Below, piece by piece: positions 9,104 to 22,806 of a DNA stretch of 64,000 bases. Positions within the stretch are counted from its first letter, which is position 1; each line of letters starts with the position of its first letter. The DNA lies in assembly GCF_001425785.1 (NCBI RefSeq), contig NZ_LMDI01000012.1, forward strand, positions 1,566 to 65,565, written 5' to 3'. Below the pieces are notes generated by a model. That model worked only from the letters and a program-made list of their open reading frames with translations, was not told where the DNA came from and ran no database searches. The position numbers and the translations under genes are program-made. Source of the stretch: Rhizobacter sp. Root1221. GTDB lineage: Bacteria > Pseudomonadota > Gammaproteobacteria > Burkholderiales > Burkholderiaceae_C.

Positions 9104-9643
9104 ATGGGCAACAAACTCTACGTCGGTAACCTCTCGTACAGCATTCGAGACGACGATCTCCAGCAAGCCTTCGCCCAATTCGGCGGAGTCTCCTCGGCCA
9201 AGGTCATGATGGACCGCGACACCGGCCGTTCGAAGGGCTTCGGCTTTGTCGAAATGAGCTCGGACGCCGAGGCCCAATCGGCCATCAGCGGCATGAACGG
9301 CAAGGACCTCGACGGTCGCGCCCTCGTGGTCAACGAAGCACGTCCTCGTGAAGAGCGTCCGGGCGGCTTCGGTGGCGGCGGCGGTGGCCGTTCGGGTGGC
9401 GGCGGCTACGGCGGCGGCGGCGGTGGCAGCTACGGTGGTGGCGGCGGTGGCCGTTCCAGCGGTGGCGGCTACGGCGGCGGCGGCAGTGGTGGCTACGGCG
9501 GTGGCGGCAGTGGCGGTGGCGGCTATGGCGGTGGCGGCGGTGGCCGTTCCGGCGGCGGCGGCGGCGGCTACGGCGGCGGTGGCCGTTCGGGTGGCGGCGG
9601 TGGCTACGGCGGCGGTGGCCGTTCGGGCGGCGGCGGCTACTGA
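9104..9643 (+). CDS. Glycine-rich RRM RNA-binding protein
   Basis: A 179-aa RNA-binding protein. One RRM fills residues 4-80, with RNP2 LYVGNL (5-10) and RNP1 KGFGFVEM (44-51). A low-complexity tail from about 88 to the end consists of G-rich blocks with Y, S and R. The architecture resembles cyanobacterial and plant cold-induced glycine-rich proteins and is widespread in betaproteobacteria. It probably binds RNA in the cytoplasm, and the tail may promote self-association. The divergent 241-bp upstream region is AT-richer than its surroundings and leaves room for a long 5' leader of the kind used for cold control. No cold-shock motif was identified. Confidence 0.9.
   Translation: MGNKLYVGNLSYSIRDDDLQQAFAQFGGVSSAKVMMDRDTGRSKGFGFVEMSSDAEAQSAISGMNGKDLDGRALVVNEARPREERPGGFGGGGGGRSGGGGYGGGGGGSYGGGGGGRSSGGGYGGGGSGGYGGGGSGGGGYGGGGGGRSGGGGGGYGGGGRSGGGGGYGGGGRSGGGGY
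9358..9640 (+). repeat. Glycine-codon low-complexity tandem repeat within RRM gene
   Basis: Imperfect tandem units of GGC/GGT codons punctuated by TAC and CGTTCG encode the repeats GGGGYGGGG and GRSGGGG. The array is prone to length change by slippage, so strain-to-strain variation in tail length is expected. It is coding sequence, not a CRISPR array. Confidence 0.8.
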
Positions 9644-9664
9644 TCCACCCCTCGTAGCGGGTTG

Positions 9665-9737
9665 CCCACGGTAACGTGGGTGGCCCGGCGAACCTCACAA
9701 GGCGGCACACGTTTCGGCGTTGCCGCCTTTGCCTTTT
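9665..9737 (+). terminator. Double hairpin terminator after RRM gene
   Basis: A small perfect hairpin (CCCACG-GTAA-CGTGGG, 9665-9680) is followed by a stronger one. The second has a 9-bp stem AAGGCGGCA / TGCCGCCTT (9699-9707 and 9721-9729) and then T-rich sequence ending TTTT at 9734-9737. The A run before the second stem means it may also work for the convergent SDR gene on the minus strand. Confidence 0.75.
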
Positions 9738-9763
9738 GGGGCGCCCTTCTCAGCCCGGTGCGG

Positions 9764-10540
9764 TCACTCGCCCGCGCGGTGTTTGCGGGCGCGGCCCACC
9801 AGCAGGCGGTCGAACAGCCCGTTCGGCAGTGCGCGCATCAGGCGCGCCACCACGCCCATCTGCCACGGGATCACGCGGTAGCTGGTGCCGGCGGTGATGG
9901 TGTCGAAGGCCCGGTCGGCGAAGTCCTCGGGCTGCATCAGGAACGGCATGCTGTAGCGGTTCTGCGCGGTCAGCGGGGTGGCAATGTAGCCCGGCAGCAC
10001 CGTCACCACGCGCACGCCCGATGCCCGCAGTTCACCGCGCAGGCTTTCCAGGTAACTGATCACCGCGGCCTTGCTGGCGCAGTAGGCGCCGTGCCCCGGC
10101 AGGCCGCGGATGCCGGCCACGCTCGCGATTCCCACGAGGCGGCCCGTGCCCCGGTCGCGCATGGGCGCGATGAACGGTTGGAACGTGGCAGCCATGCCGA
10201 TGTTGTTGGTCTCGTACGTGCGGCGCATCACCTCCAGGTCCTCGAAGATGGCGGTGTCGATGCCGAGGCTGATACCGGCGTTGGCGATCACCACGTCGGG
10301 CAATCCCGACGCGGCGATGCAGGCGCGGCCTGCGGCGGTGATGGCGTCGATGTCGCGCACGTCGGCGGCCAACACGCTGCAGTGTTCCGGGGCGATGCCT
10401 TGTGCCCGGGCCCAGGCCTCCACCTCGGCGCCGCGGCGTGCCACCAGTGCGAGGCGGTAACCGGCGCGGTGGTAGCGCAGCGCCATGGCCTGGCCGAGGC
10501 CGCTGGAGGCGCCGGTGATGTAGGCCAGCGGCGCCGTCAT
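9764..10540 (-). CDS. Short-chain dehydrogenase/reductase
   Basis: A 258-aa classical SDR enzyme. The cofactor motif is TGASSGLGQAMALRYH (TGxxxGxG, about 10-17), followed by the NAG-type motif VIANAGIS and the catalytic YCASKAAV with Tyr and Lys. The C-terminus (PNGLFDRLLVGRARKHR) is basic. The substrate is not predictable. Its ATG overlaps the lptC stop by 4 bp, so it is translated with the kdsD-kdsC-lptC unit. That is unusual, since lptA normally follows lptC. Confidence 0.88.
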   Translation of the reverse strand: MTAPLAYITGASSGLGQAMALRYHRAGYRLALVARRGAEVEAWARAQGIAPEHCSVLAADVRDIDAITAAGRACIAASGLPDVVIANAGISLGIDTAIFEDLEVMRRTYETNNIGMAATFQPFIAPMRDRGTGRLVGIASVAGIRGLPGHGAYCASKAAVISYLESLRGELRASGVRVVTVLPGYIATPLTAQNRYSMPFLMQPEDFADRAFDTITAGTSYRVIPWQMGVVARLMRALPNGLFDRLLVGRARKHRAGE

Positions 10541-11208
10541 GGTTTCCGCGGGCTCGGGTCGAATACCGCGCGTGACCGGCCGGTGAAGCGGATCACGCCG
10601 TCCTTGTGTGTGTATTCCATGCCGTCGGCCTGCACCTCGGTGCCGCCCTGGGTGACCACGACGGGCTTGTTCGAGAACACCCGTTCGGCCTGCACGAAGG
10701 CGTGCAGGAACTCGCTGCGGAAGTGGATGGCCGCCTCGGTGGGCGTGGCCTCGCGCACCACCTCGGCCTGGCCCATCAGCTGCACCTCGGTGGCCGCGCT
10801 GTCGGTGAGGGCGTGGTGCGCGGTGGCGACGGACGTGCGGTTCTCGCTGTCAATGGCGCGCAGGCGCACGTTGTCGATCTCGAGTGTGTCGGTGTCCGGG
10901 TAGTGGCGCAGGGTTTCACCTTCGAGCTGCGCTTCGAGGGTGCCGGCGGGGGTGTACCTCTGGACCGAGAAGTGGTGCATCTCGTAGTCGGGTTCGTGGC
11001 GCGGGGCCACCGCCGGGCGGTCGTCACTCGGCGGCACGGTGTTCTTGACGAGCCACCACGTGCCGATGGCCAGCAGGGCCATCAGCATCACCGGCAGGTA
11101 AGTGGAGGCCATCTGCGCAAGCTGCCAGGTCCACGGCTGCCTCTGCGGCGCTGGCGAGAGGTCGAACTCCGGCGGCGCGAGGGTGTTGGGCGAGGTGGTG
11201 TCGACCAC
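10537..11208 (-). CDS. lptC: LPS export protein LptC
   Basis: A 223-aa bitopic inner membrane protein of the Lpt transport bridge. It would receive LPS from the LptBFG extractor and hand it to LptA. One transmembrane helix (about 38-56, LPVMLMALLAIGTWWLVKNT) is followed by a periplasmic beta-jellyroll containing YTPAGTLEAQLEGE and the C-terminal GMEYTHKDGVIRFTGR. The start is inferred as a GTG at 11208, two bases after the kdsC stop; the frame is open further upstream inside kdsC. lptA and lptB are not in this window. Confidence 0.85.
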   Translation of the reverse strand: MVDTTSPNTLAPPEFDLSPAPQRQPWTWQLAQMASTYLPVMLMALLAIGTWWLVKNTVPPSDDRPAVAPRHEPDYEMHHFSVQRYTPAGTLEAQLEGETLRHYPDTDTLEIDNVRLRAIDSENRTSVATAHHALTDSAATEVQLMGQAEVVREATPTEAAIHFRSEFLHAFVQAERVFSNKPVVVTQGGTEVQADGMEYTHKDGVIRFTGRSRAVFDPSPRKP

Positions 11209-11210
11209 GG

Positions 11211-11789
11211 TCAGGGCGAGGCGTCGAGGGTGGTGAGGTGGCCGTGCAGCAGCCGGGCGTAGGCGCCGCAGGCGGTCAGCAGCACGTCGCAGCATTCGCG
11301 GGCCGCGCCGTAGCCGCCCCGCGCCGTGGTGACGTGGTGGGCCACGGCCAGCACCTCGGCGTGGGCATTGGCAGGTGCGCAGGCGAACGCCACGCGGGTC
11401 ATCAGCGGCAGGTCGGGCCAGTCGTCGCCGATGGCGGCGAGCTGTGACCAGTCGACCTGGAGCGTGGCCATCACGCCGTGGGCGGCGGCCAGCTTGTCGT
11501 GGGCACCGTACACCGCGTGGCGGATGCCGAGGTCGGCCACGCGGCGGCGCACCGCCGGTGAATCGCGGCCGGTGATGACGATGGGTTCGATGCCACCCTG
11601 CGCCAGCAGCTTCAGGCCGTGGCCGTCGAGGGTGTTGAACGCCTTGAATTCCTCGCCACCGGCGCCGATGTAGATGCGGCCGTCGGTGAGCACACCGTCG
11701 ACGTCGAAGATGGCGGCGCGGATGCCCTGGGCCTTCAGCAACAGCTCGGGGGGAAACGACAGGACGGGGGACAGGACAGGGGTGGGCAT
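11211..11789 (-). CDS. kdsC: 3-deoxy-D-manno-octulosonate 8-phosphate phosphatase
   Basis: A 192-aa HAD-superfamily phosphatase that removes phosphate from Kdo-8-phosphate, giving Kdo for the LPS inner core. The nucleophile motif FDVDGVLTDGRIYIG, the GEEFKAFNTLDGHGLKLL segment and the C-terminal IGDDWPDLPLM Mg-binding motif are all typical of KdsC. It is cytoplasmic and tetrameric in the family. Its ATG overlaps the kdsD stop by one base (TGATG), so the two are coupled. Confidence 0.93.
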   Translation of the reverse strand: MPTPVLSPVLSFPPELLLKAQGIRAAIFDVDGVLTDGRIYIGAGGEEFKAFNTLDGHGLKLLAQGGIEPIVITGRDSPAVRRRVADLGIRHAVYGAHDKLAAAHGVMATLQVDWSQLAAIGDDWPDLPLMTRVAFACAPANAHAEVLAVAHHVTTARGGYGAARECCDVLLTACGAYARLLHGHLTTLDASP

Positions 11790-12790
11790 CAGATGACCTT
11801 CGCCCGCATCAGGTCGTTGGTGTTCAGCGCGCCCACCAGCTGGCCGGTGGTGTCGACCACGAGCACGCTCGTGATGCGGTGCTGTTCCATCAGGTCGGCG
11901 GCCTCGACGGCCAGCGCGTCGGCGCGCACGAGCCGGGGTTTGGCGTGCATGGTTTCGCGTGCGGTGAGGCCGCGCAGGTCGTTGCCGCCCTCGACGAGGC
12001 GGCGCAGGTCGCCGTCGGTGAAGATGCCGAGCACCTCGCCCGCGGCATCGACCACGGCGGTGGCGCCGAGGCCCTTGCGGGTCATCTCCTTCATCATGTC
12101 GACGAACGGGGTGTCGGGTGCCACGCGGGGCACCTCGTCGCCGCTGCGCATCACGTCGCGCACGTGGGTGAGCAGCTTGCGCCCGAGGCTGCCGCCGGGG
12201 TGCGAGCGGGCGAAGTCTTCCTCGCGGAAACCGCGGGCGTCGAGCAGCGCCACGGCCAGCGCGTCGCCGACGGCCATCTGCGCGATGGTGCTGGCGGTGG
12301 GGGCGAGGTTCAGCGGGCAGGCTTCCTGGTCGACACCGCTGTCGAGCACCATGTCGGCGTGGCTGGCGAGCGACGACCCGGGGCGCCCCGTCATGGCCAC
12401 GAGCGTGATGCCCACCCGTTTCAGGGCCGGCAGGATGGCCGCGAGTTCGTCGCTTTCACCCGAGTTGGAGATGGCCAGCACCACGTCGCCCGGGGTGACC
12501 ATGCCGAGGTCGCCATGGCTGGCCTCGGCCGGGTGGACGAACATGGCCGGCGTGCCGGTGGACGCCAGCGTGGCGGCGATCTTGCGGCCCACGTGGCCAC
12601 TCTTGCCCATGCCCATCACGACCACGCGGCCGGTGCAGCGAAGCATGGCCAGCACGGCCTGGGTGAAACCTTCCCCCTGGCGGGCCTTCAGGCCCAGCAA
12701 GGCCTTCGATTCGATGTCGAATGTGTCGTGGGCGAGACGCAGCGCGCGTGGGGCGTCGAAAGTTTCGGGAGATACAGCGGGGCTGGGCAC
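11789..12790 (-). CDS. kdsD: D-arabinose 5-phosphate isomerase
   Basis: A 333-aa enzyme interconverting ribulose 5-phosphate and arabinose 5-phosphate, the first step to Kdo. The SIS domain (about 45-180) shows GMGKSGHVGRKIAATLASTG and the ligand loop ISNSGESDE. Two CBS domains follow (about 210-330, GIFTDGDLRR and SVLVVDTTGQLVGALNTNDL). The start is inferred as GTG at 12790, which matches the usual length of about 328. The open frame runs on antisense to the antiporter gene as non-coding shadow. It is the first gene of kdsD-kdsC-lptC-SDR, divergent from the antiporter. Confidence 0.9.
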   Translation of the reverse strand: MPSPAVSPETFDAPRALRLAHDTFDIESKALLGLKARQGEGFTQAVLAMLRCTGRVVVMGMGKSGHVGRKIAATLASTGTPAMFVHPAEASHGDLGMVTPGDVVLAISNSGESDELAAILPALKRVGITLVAMTGRPGSSLASHADMVLDSGVDQEACPLNLAPTASTIAQMAVGDALAVALLDARGFREEDFARSHPGGSLGRKLLTHVRDVMRSGDEVPRVAPDTPFVDMMKEMTRKGLGATAVVDAAGEVLGIFTDGDLRRLVEGGNDLRGLTARETMHAKPRLVRADALAVEAADLMEQHRITSVLVVDTTGQLVGALNTNDLMRAKVI

Positions 12791-12856
12791 GATGGGAGGC
12801 CTGGGTCCAGTAGGATGGAGCGATTGTAGGCACCCTCCCCCTCCCCGTCCCCTCTG

Positions 12857-14857
12857 ATGGCCTCCACCCTGGAACTGGTGTTGTTGTATCTGGTTGCGGC
12901 TGTTCTCGGCGTGGCCGCCTGCCGCTCGCTGAAGCTGCCGCCCATGCTCGGGTACCTGGCCGTGGGGGTGCTGATCGGCCCGAACGCGCTCGCGCTGGCG
13001 AAGAACTCGGCGGGCATCACCTACCTCGCCGAGTTTGGCGTGGTGTTCCTGATGTTCGTGATCGGCCTCGAGTTCAACCTGCCCAAGTTGCGCAGCATGC
13101 GCACGCTGGTGTTCGGGCTGGGGCTGAGCCAGGTGTCGCTGACCATCCTCGCCGCGGTGGCCGGCAACGTGGTGCTGGCCTGGGGCCTGGCCATGGCAGG
13201 CCGCAGCTGGGGCCTCGGCTGGCAGAGCGCGGTGGCGCTGGGCGGGGCGCTCGCGATGAGCAGCACGGCCATCGTCGTCAAGCTGATGGCCGAACGGCTG
13301 GAGCTGGAGTCCGAGCACGGCCGCCGTGTGATGGGGGTGCTGCTGTTCCAGGATCTGGCCGTGGTGCCGCTGCTGGTGCTGATCCCGGCGCTCGGGTCGT
13401 CGCCCGAGGTGCTGATGCAGTCGCTCGTGTTCGCGGCCCTGAAGGCGGCCGCGCTGCTGACGGTGCTGCTGGTGGGCGGGCAACGGGTGATGCGCTGGTG
13501 GCTCACGATCGTGGCGCGGCGGCGCAGCGAGGAACTGTTCATCCTGAACCTGCTGCTGGTTACGCTGGGCCTCGCCTGGCTCACCGAGCACGCCGGCCTG
13601 TCGCTGGCGCTCGGCGCATTCGTGGCCGGCATGCTGATCGCGGAGACGGAATACAAGCACCAGGTGGAGACCGACATCCGGCCGTTCCACGACGTGCTGC
13701 TAGGCCTCTTTTTCATCACCATCGGGATGAAGCTCAATGCAGAGATCGTGATGCAGCGCTGGGGCCTGGTGCTGCTGCTGAGCGTGATGCCGGTGCTGTT
13801 CAAGTTCACGTTGGTGGCGGGGCTGGCGAAGGTGTTCGGGGCCCCACCCGGCGTGGCGCTGCGCACGGGCCTGTACCTCGCGCAGGCCGGTGAGTTCGGT
13901 TTCGTGCTGCTGACCCTGGCCACGCAGCAGAACCTGCTGCCGGCGCACCTGCAGAGCCCGGTGCTTGCGAGCATGGTGCTGTCGATGCTGGCCACGCCGT
14001 TCCTGATCATGCACAGCGACCGCATCGTGATGCGGCTGAGTTCGAGTGACTGGCTGATGCAGTCGGTGGCCATGACGCGCATCGCCAAGCGGGCCATCAA
14101 CACCGAGGCCCACATCATCATCGCCGGCTACGGCCGCAGCGGGCAGAACCTTGCCCGGCTGCTGGAGCAGGAGCACATCCCGTACATGGCGCTCGACCTG
14201 GATCCCGACCGCGTGCGCCAGGCCACCGCGGCCGGCCAGAGCGTGGTGTTCGGTGACGCGGCCCGGTTGCAGAGCCTGATGGCCGCGGGCCTCGCCCGGG
14301 CGAACGCGGTGGTGGTGAGTTACCACGACACGGCGTCGGCCCTCAAGATCCTGCACCTCGTGCAGGAGCACGCGCCGAAGGTGCCGGTGATCGTGCGCAC
14401 GCGCGACGACACCGACATCGAGCGCCTGCAGTCCGCGGGCGCCACGGGGGTGGTGCCCGAGACCATCGAGGGGTCCCTGATGCTCGCGAGCCACGCACTC
14501 GCGCTGGTGGGGGTGCCCATGCGCCGCGTGATCCGTGTCGTGCAGGACCAGCGCGACGCGCGCTATGGCCTGCTGCGAGGCTACTTCCACGGCGCCGACG
14601 ACGACACGATGGACGAGCGCCAGCAGGCGCGCCTGCTCAGCGTGAGCCTGCCCCCCGCCGCAGCCAGCCTCGGGGACACGCTGGAGTCGCTCGCGTTGCA
14701 CGCGCTGGGCGTGAGCGTGGTGTCGGTGCGCCGGGCCTCCGGCGCGGTGACCCGGCCCGACGACAAGCTGCGACTGGCGGCCGGCGACACGCTGGTGCTG
14801 TCGGGCTTGCCCGAGCCGCTGGCACTGGCCGAAAGCAAGTTGCTCGGACGCGGCTGA
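12857..14857 (+). CDS. Kef-type potassium:proton antiporter
   Basis: A 666-aa CPA2 antiporter. About 12 transmembrane helices (1-390) form the exchanger domain, including MLGYLAVGVLIGPNALAL, FLMFVIGLEFNLPKL and ALAMSSTAIVVKLMAE. A Rossmann RCK/TrkA-N domain (about 418-535, IIAGYGRSGQNLARLLE) and a TrkA-C domain (about 575-665) follow. Such proteins expel K+ in exchange for H+, usually under thiol or electrophile stress. The gene is divergent from kdsD with 66 bp between. Calling it KefB or KefC specifically is not justified. Confidence 0.9.
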   Translation: MASTLELVLLYLVAAVLGVAACRSLKLPPMLGYLAVGVLIGPNALALAKNSAGITYLAEFGVVFLMFVIGLEFNLPKLRSMRTLVFGLGLSQVSLTILAAVAGNVVLAWGLAMAGRSWGLGWQSAVALGGALAMSSTAIVVKLMAERLELESEHGRRVMGVLLFQDLAVVPLLVLIPALGSSPEVLMQSLVFAALKAAALLTVLLVGGQRVMRWWLTIVARRRSEELFILNLLLVTLGLAWLTEHAGLSLALGAFVAGMLIAETEYKHQVETDIRPFHDVLLGLFFITIGMKLNAEIVMQRWGLVLLLSVMPVLFKFTLVAGLAKVFGAPPGVALRTGLYLAQAGEFGFVLLTLATQQNLLPAHLQSPVLASMVLSMLATPFLIMHSDRIVMRLSSSDWLMQSVAMTRIAKRAINTEAHIIIAGYGRSGQNLARLLEQEHIPYMALDLDPDRVRQATAAGQSVVFGDAARLQSLMAAGLARANAVVVSYHDTASALKILHLVQEHAPKVPVIVRTRDDTDIERLQSAGATGVVPETIEGSLMLASHALALVGVPMRRVIRVVQDQRDARYGLLRGYFHGADDDTMDERQQARLLSVSLPPAAASLGDTLESLALHALGVSVVSVRRASGAVTRPDDKLRLAAGDTLVLSGLPEPLALAESKLLGRG

Positions 14858-15157
14858 ACGCGCCTTCCGTGTCACTTGATGGTCGGAGTTTGTCGCAAGC
14901 GCGTCGGTTCGTAATCGACGCAACAAACATCGACAGCCTCGACCCCCCTAACCTTCGGTATGGCGTTCGCCGGTGATTTGTCATCGAAAGCGGATCACGC
15001 AAGCCGTCACCGAGGGAAGAGTTGGAACCGGTTTCTTCCAGGCGCAACCAAAGGCTCCTTGACCATTGGTTGCAAGTCGAAAGCGGCTCGAACCTTGCAG
15101 TAATTCACGGAAATCGCGGTTCTCCGCGTTCCGTCACATCTGCAAGGAGGTCCGTTC
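14858..15157. other. 300-bp gene-free upstream region of metalloprotease
   Basis: No gene is visible. It contains an 8-bp inverted repeat GCAACCAA / TTGGTTGC (15044-15051 and 15066-15073) with a 14-base spacer, a plausible operator or mRNA stem, and a GGAA/TTCC dyad at about 15033-15040. The plus-strand gene beginning at 15158 has a strong AAGGAGG at 15144-15150. No confident -35/-10 pair was recognised. Confidence 0.5.
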
Positions 15158-17182
15158 GTGTCCCGACAAGCCCTTTCCCCCCTGGCGTCCGCGTCGCCCG
15201 TCCATCGCCTGATGCTGCCGCTCGCATCGCTGACCGTGCTGCTGGCCGCCTGCGGCGGTGGCGGTGGCAACGCGTCGGCGTCCGGCGACAGCGCTGCGGC
15301 GCTGGAGGCCACGGTCGAGGCGGCGGAGGCGGCCGCTGACCCGGTGTGCTACTTCGAACACGCCAACTACCAGGGCAAGAGCTTCTGCGGCAGTGCCGAC
15401 AACAACTGGCTCGGCAACGCCTGGAACGACCGCATCTCGTCGGTGAAGGTGAAGGCCGGCTACAAGCTGCAGCTGTTCCAGCACATCGCCTACGGCGGCC
15501 GCTCGGTGACGTTGACGGCCGACAGTGCGAACCTCGGGGGCCAGGGGTTCAACGACACCGCGTCGTCGCTGAAGGTGGTGGCCCCGGCCACCCCACCGGT
15601 CACCCCACCGGTGACGGCGTCGCCGGTGGGCGGCATCCAGCTCGCGCAGTCGCTGCTGTTCAACAGCGACGACAGCGCGCTCGTGCTGGTGAGTGGCAAG
15701 GCCGTGCTGGTGAAGGTCAACGTGACCAGCAGCACGGCGGGGGCCGCCAAGCCAAGCGGCACGCTGCGTGTGGAGAACACGGTGGACGGGGTCACCCGCG
15801 ACCTGCTGTTGGCCACGCCCACCGGCAACCTGCCCGGCACCGTGCCGCAGGTGCCGAGTTTCACCGACGCCTACACGGTCACGGTGCCCGCAGACCTCGT
15901 GAAACCGGGCTTGCGCCTGACGGCCCTCATCGGCAGCAGCCCGGGCACCACGATCACACCGCGGGTGGGTGGTGGCGTGCCCATGAAGTTCATTCCCATC
16001 TCGGTCCAGATCGCCGGCACGGCCGGCAAGCTGCCGGCCAACCAGGGCCCCCACGTGCAGGCGCTGTTCCCGGTGTCGGCCGTGACGGTGCAGGCCCACA
16101 ACACCTACGTGTCGGGCCGTGTCACCACGCTGCCCACGTCAGACGCCGGCTGGAGCGACGCGTTCGGCAAGATCCTCGGGGAACTCGCCGACCTGCACAC
16201 GCTGGAGGGCGCCGCCCGCCACGACCACTATTTCGGCTTCATCCCGAAACGCACCTGGGGGCTCGCGGGCCTGGCGTACGTGGGGGGCAATTCCGGCGTG
16301 GGCTTCGACATGCCGGATTCACCGAAAACCGTGCGCGACGTGGTGGCCCACGAACTGGGGCACAACTTCTCGCTGCCCCACGCGGCCTGCGGCGGCGCGG
16401 GCAACCCCGATCCGAAGTACCCGTATCCGGACGCGAACCTCGGCAAACCCGGCCGCTACGTGTGGCCCTACCTGGCCGACACCGCCACCTTCTACGACCC
16501 GCGGCCCACCGACCGGCACGACATCATGAGCTACTGTGGTGGCGAGGTGTTCTCCGACTACAACTACCGTCAGATGCAGACGTACCTGACGCCCACCGAC
16601 AAGATGGTCATGGCCGCAAAAGCCCAGGCTGGCCCCGCACAGGAGTTGCTGCTGATCAGCGGCGAGATCGGCGCCACAGGGGCCGAACTGAACCCGGTGA
16701 AGTCGCTCCTGGGCGAGGCCCGGTTGCCCGAGGCCGGTCCGTACACGCTGCGCATCACCACCGCCGCCGGTGTGGTGGACTACCCGTTCGCGCCGCGCAC
16801 CCTGGACCACGACACCGTGCTGCAGCACTTCGGGTTCACGGTGCCTCACCCGGGCGCCATCCAGGGCCTGGCGGTGTTGCGTGACGGCAAGGTGCTCGTC
16901 ACCACGCGGGCCACCGCCCTGCGCAGCACCGACCCGGCGCTGTCGGCCGCGCCGCAGGTTCAGGTGCAGGAAGCCAGCGGCACCGTGAAGCTCGTGTGGG
17001 ATGCGGTGCGGCACCCGTACCTCACCGTCACGTGGACGGGCGGCGGCCAGCGCCGCAACCTCGCGCAGGACCTGCGCGGTGGCAATGCGACCCTGCCCGC
17101 CGATGACCTGCCGGCCGGCGGCAGCTTCGAGTTCGTGCTGTCCGACGGCCTGAACCCCGTGCGCGTCACCCGCGCACGGTGA
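15158..17182 (+). CDS. Secreted lipoprotein metalloprotease with beta/gamma-crystallin domain
   Basis: A 674-aa exported protein. The N-terminus has a lipoprotein signal with lipobox LLAAC at about 27-31, followed by a Gly-rich linker. A beta/gamma-crystallin-like domain (about 63-145, CYFEHANYQGKSFC) comes next, then a Pro/Thr linker. A metzincin-like protease domain has zinc motif HELGHNFSLPH (His398, His402, His408) and a Met-turn HDIMSYCGG. The C-terminal region, about 480-674, is probably beta-sandwich. It should sit on the cell surface or be released. The GTG start is chosen for the AAGGAGG seven bases upstream. The substrate is unknown. Confidence 0.8.
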   Translation: MSRQALSPLASASPVHRLMLPLASLTVLLAACGGGGGNASASGDSAAALEATVEAAEAAADPVCYFEHANYQGKSFCGSADNNWLGNAWNDRISSVKVKAGYKLQLFQHIAYGGRSVTLTADSANLGGQGFNDTASSLKVVAPATPPVTPPVTASPVGGIQLAQSLLFNSDDSALVLVSGKAVLVKVNVTSSTAGAAKPSGTLRVENTVDGVTRDLLLATPTGNLPGTVPQVPSFTDAYTVTVPADLVKPGLRLTALIGSSPGTTITPRVGGGVPMKFIPISVQIAGTAGKLPANQGPHVQALFPVSAVTVQAHNTYVSGRVTTLPTSDAGWSDAFGKILGELADLHTLEGAARHDHYFGFIPKRTWGLAGLAYVGGNSGVGFDMPDSPKTVRDVVAHELGHNFSLPHAACGGAGNPDPKYPYPDANLGKPGRYVWPYLADTATFYDPRPTDRHDIMSYCGGEVFSDYNYRQMQTYLTPTDKMVMAAKAQAGPAQELLLISGEIGATGAELNPVKSLLGEARLPEAGPYTLRITTAAGVVDYPFAPRTLDHDTVLQHFGFTVPHPGAIQGLAVLRDGKVLVTTRATALRSTDPALSAAPQVQVQEASGTVKLVWDAVRHPYLTVTWTGGGQRRNLAQDLRGGNATLPADDLPAGGSFEFVLSDGLNPVRVTRAR

Positions 17183-17212
17183 TCCGGCTGCTGCCGCGCC
17201 GTCTCCTGCGCC

Positions 17213-21659
<4,447 letters not shown>

Positions 21660-22806
21660 TGGCGCGGCGCGTGGCCCATTGCTGCACACGCGCCACGGCG
21701 TAGAGCAGCACGAAACCGCCCACGAGGATCACGGCGTCCACCCACACCGGCCGCCCGGGGCGGAACTCGCCCACCAGGGCCAGCGCGACCAGCGCCAGCA
21801 CCAGGTGGCCACAGAACACCGTGAGCGATGCGGCACCGAACGCTTCGAGGACCCGCAACCGCGGCAGGTGCCGCTGGAGCCAGGGGGCGAAGTGCATCGC
21901 CAGCAGCATCAACGCCAGGAAGTCGAGCAGGCGCAACGGCCCGAGGTGCCATTTGTCGAACAACAGGTTCAACGCCGGCCGGTCGCCGAACGGCACCTGG
22001 CCGACGGCATGGCGCCATACCAGGCAGACCACGGCATACACGGCCGCGGTGGCCACCATCGCGCGCGGCAACGGCCCGGCCGTGCGGGCGGGCGTGACAC
22101 TGACCGCGCCCATCCACAGCCCCAGCACCCACAGGAATTGCCAGGCGAGCAACGCGAACGACCCGGTTTCCGCGGCCGGCACCGGCAACCCGGTGAGGTC
22201 GACCGCGTGCGCGTACAACCAGCCGCCGAGCCCGAACTGCGAGGCGAACCACAGGGCGAGGCTGCCGGCGAGGATGCCCGTCCAGCCCTGGTGCAAGCCA
22301 TGGAGCAGCAGCACCGGGCTCGCGAGCATGAAGACGATGTACATCGGCAGGATGTCGAGCAGCGGCGGGTTGTACAGCAGCAGCGCGGCGCCGAACACCG
22401 CCGCGGCCGGGTCCTGGCGGAAGAACGAGGTCAGGTTGGCGATGGCCGTTTCGTCGGTGAAGAGGTCGATGAACCCCACCACCGTGAACAGGAACACCAG
22501 CAGCGCGGCCTGGCACGCGTAGATCTTGAGTGCGCGGCGCAGGAAGGCTTCGCGCATCTCGGGTTCGCCATCGCGCCGCGCGCGCAGCGTGTAGACGATG
22601 CCGGCCATGTAGGCCGACAGCATCACGAACCCTTCGGCTGCCGAGACGTACCCGAGCGGTTGCCCGAGGGGCACCGCCACCCGGGTGGGCAGGTGCGTGA
22701 GGATCATCAGCACGAGCATCAGCCCGCGCAGTGCGTCGAGTTCCCAGCGGCGGGTCATGGAAGGGTCAGGAAGACCTCCCTCACCCGGCAAACCGCGTTC
22801 CCGCGG

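Noticed and set aside
9358-9640. Regular repeats that might suggest a CRISPR or VNTR locus
   Set aside because: Repeats are short Gly-codon units within the RRM gene, in frame, with no spacers.
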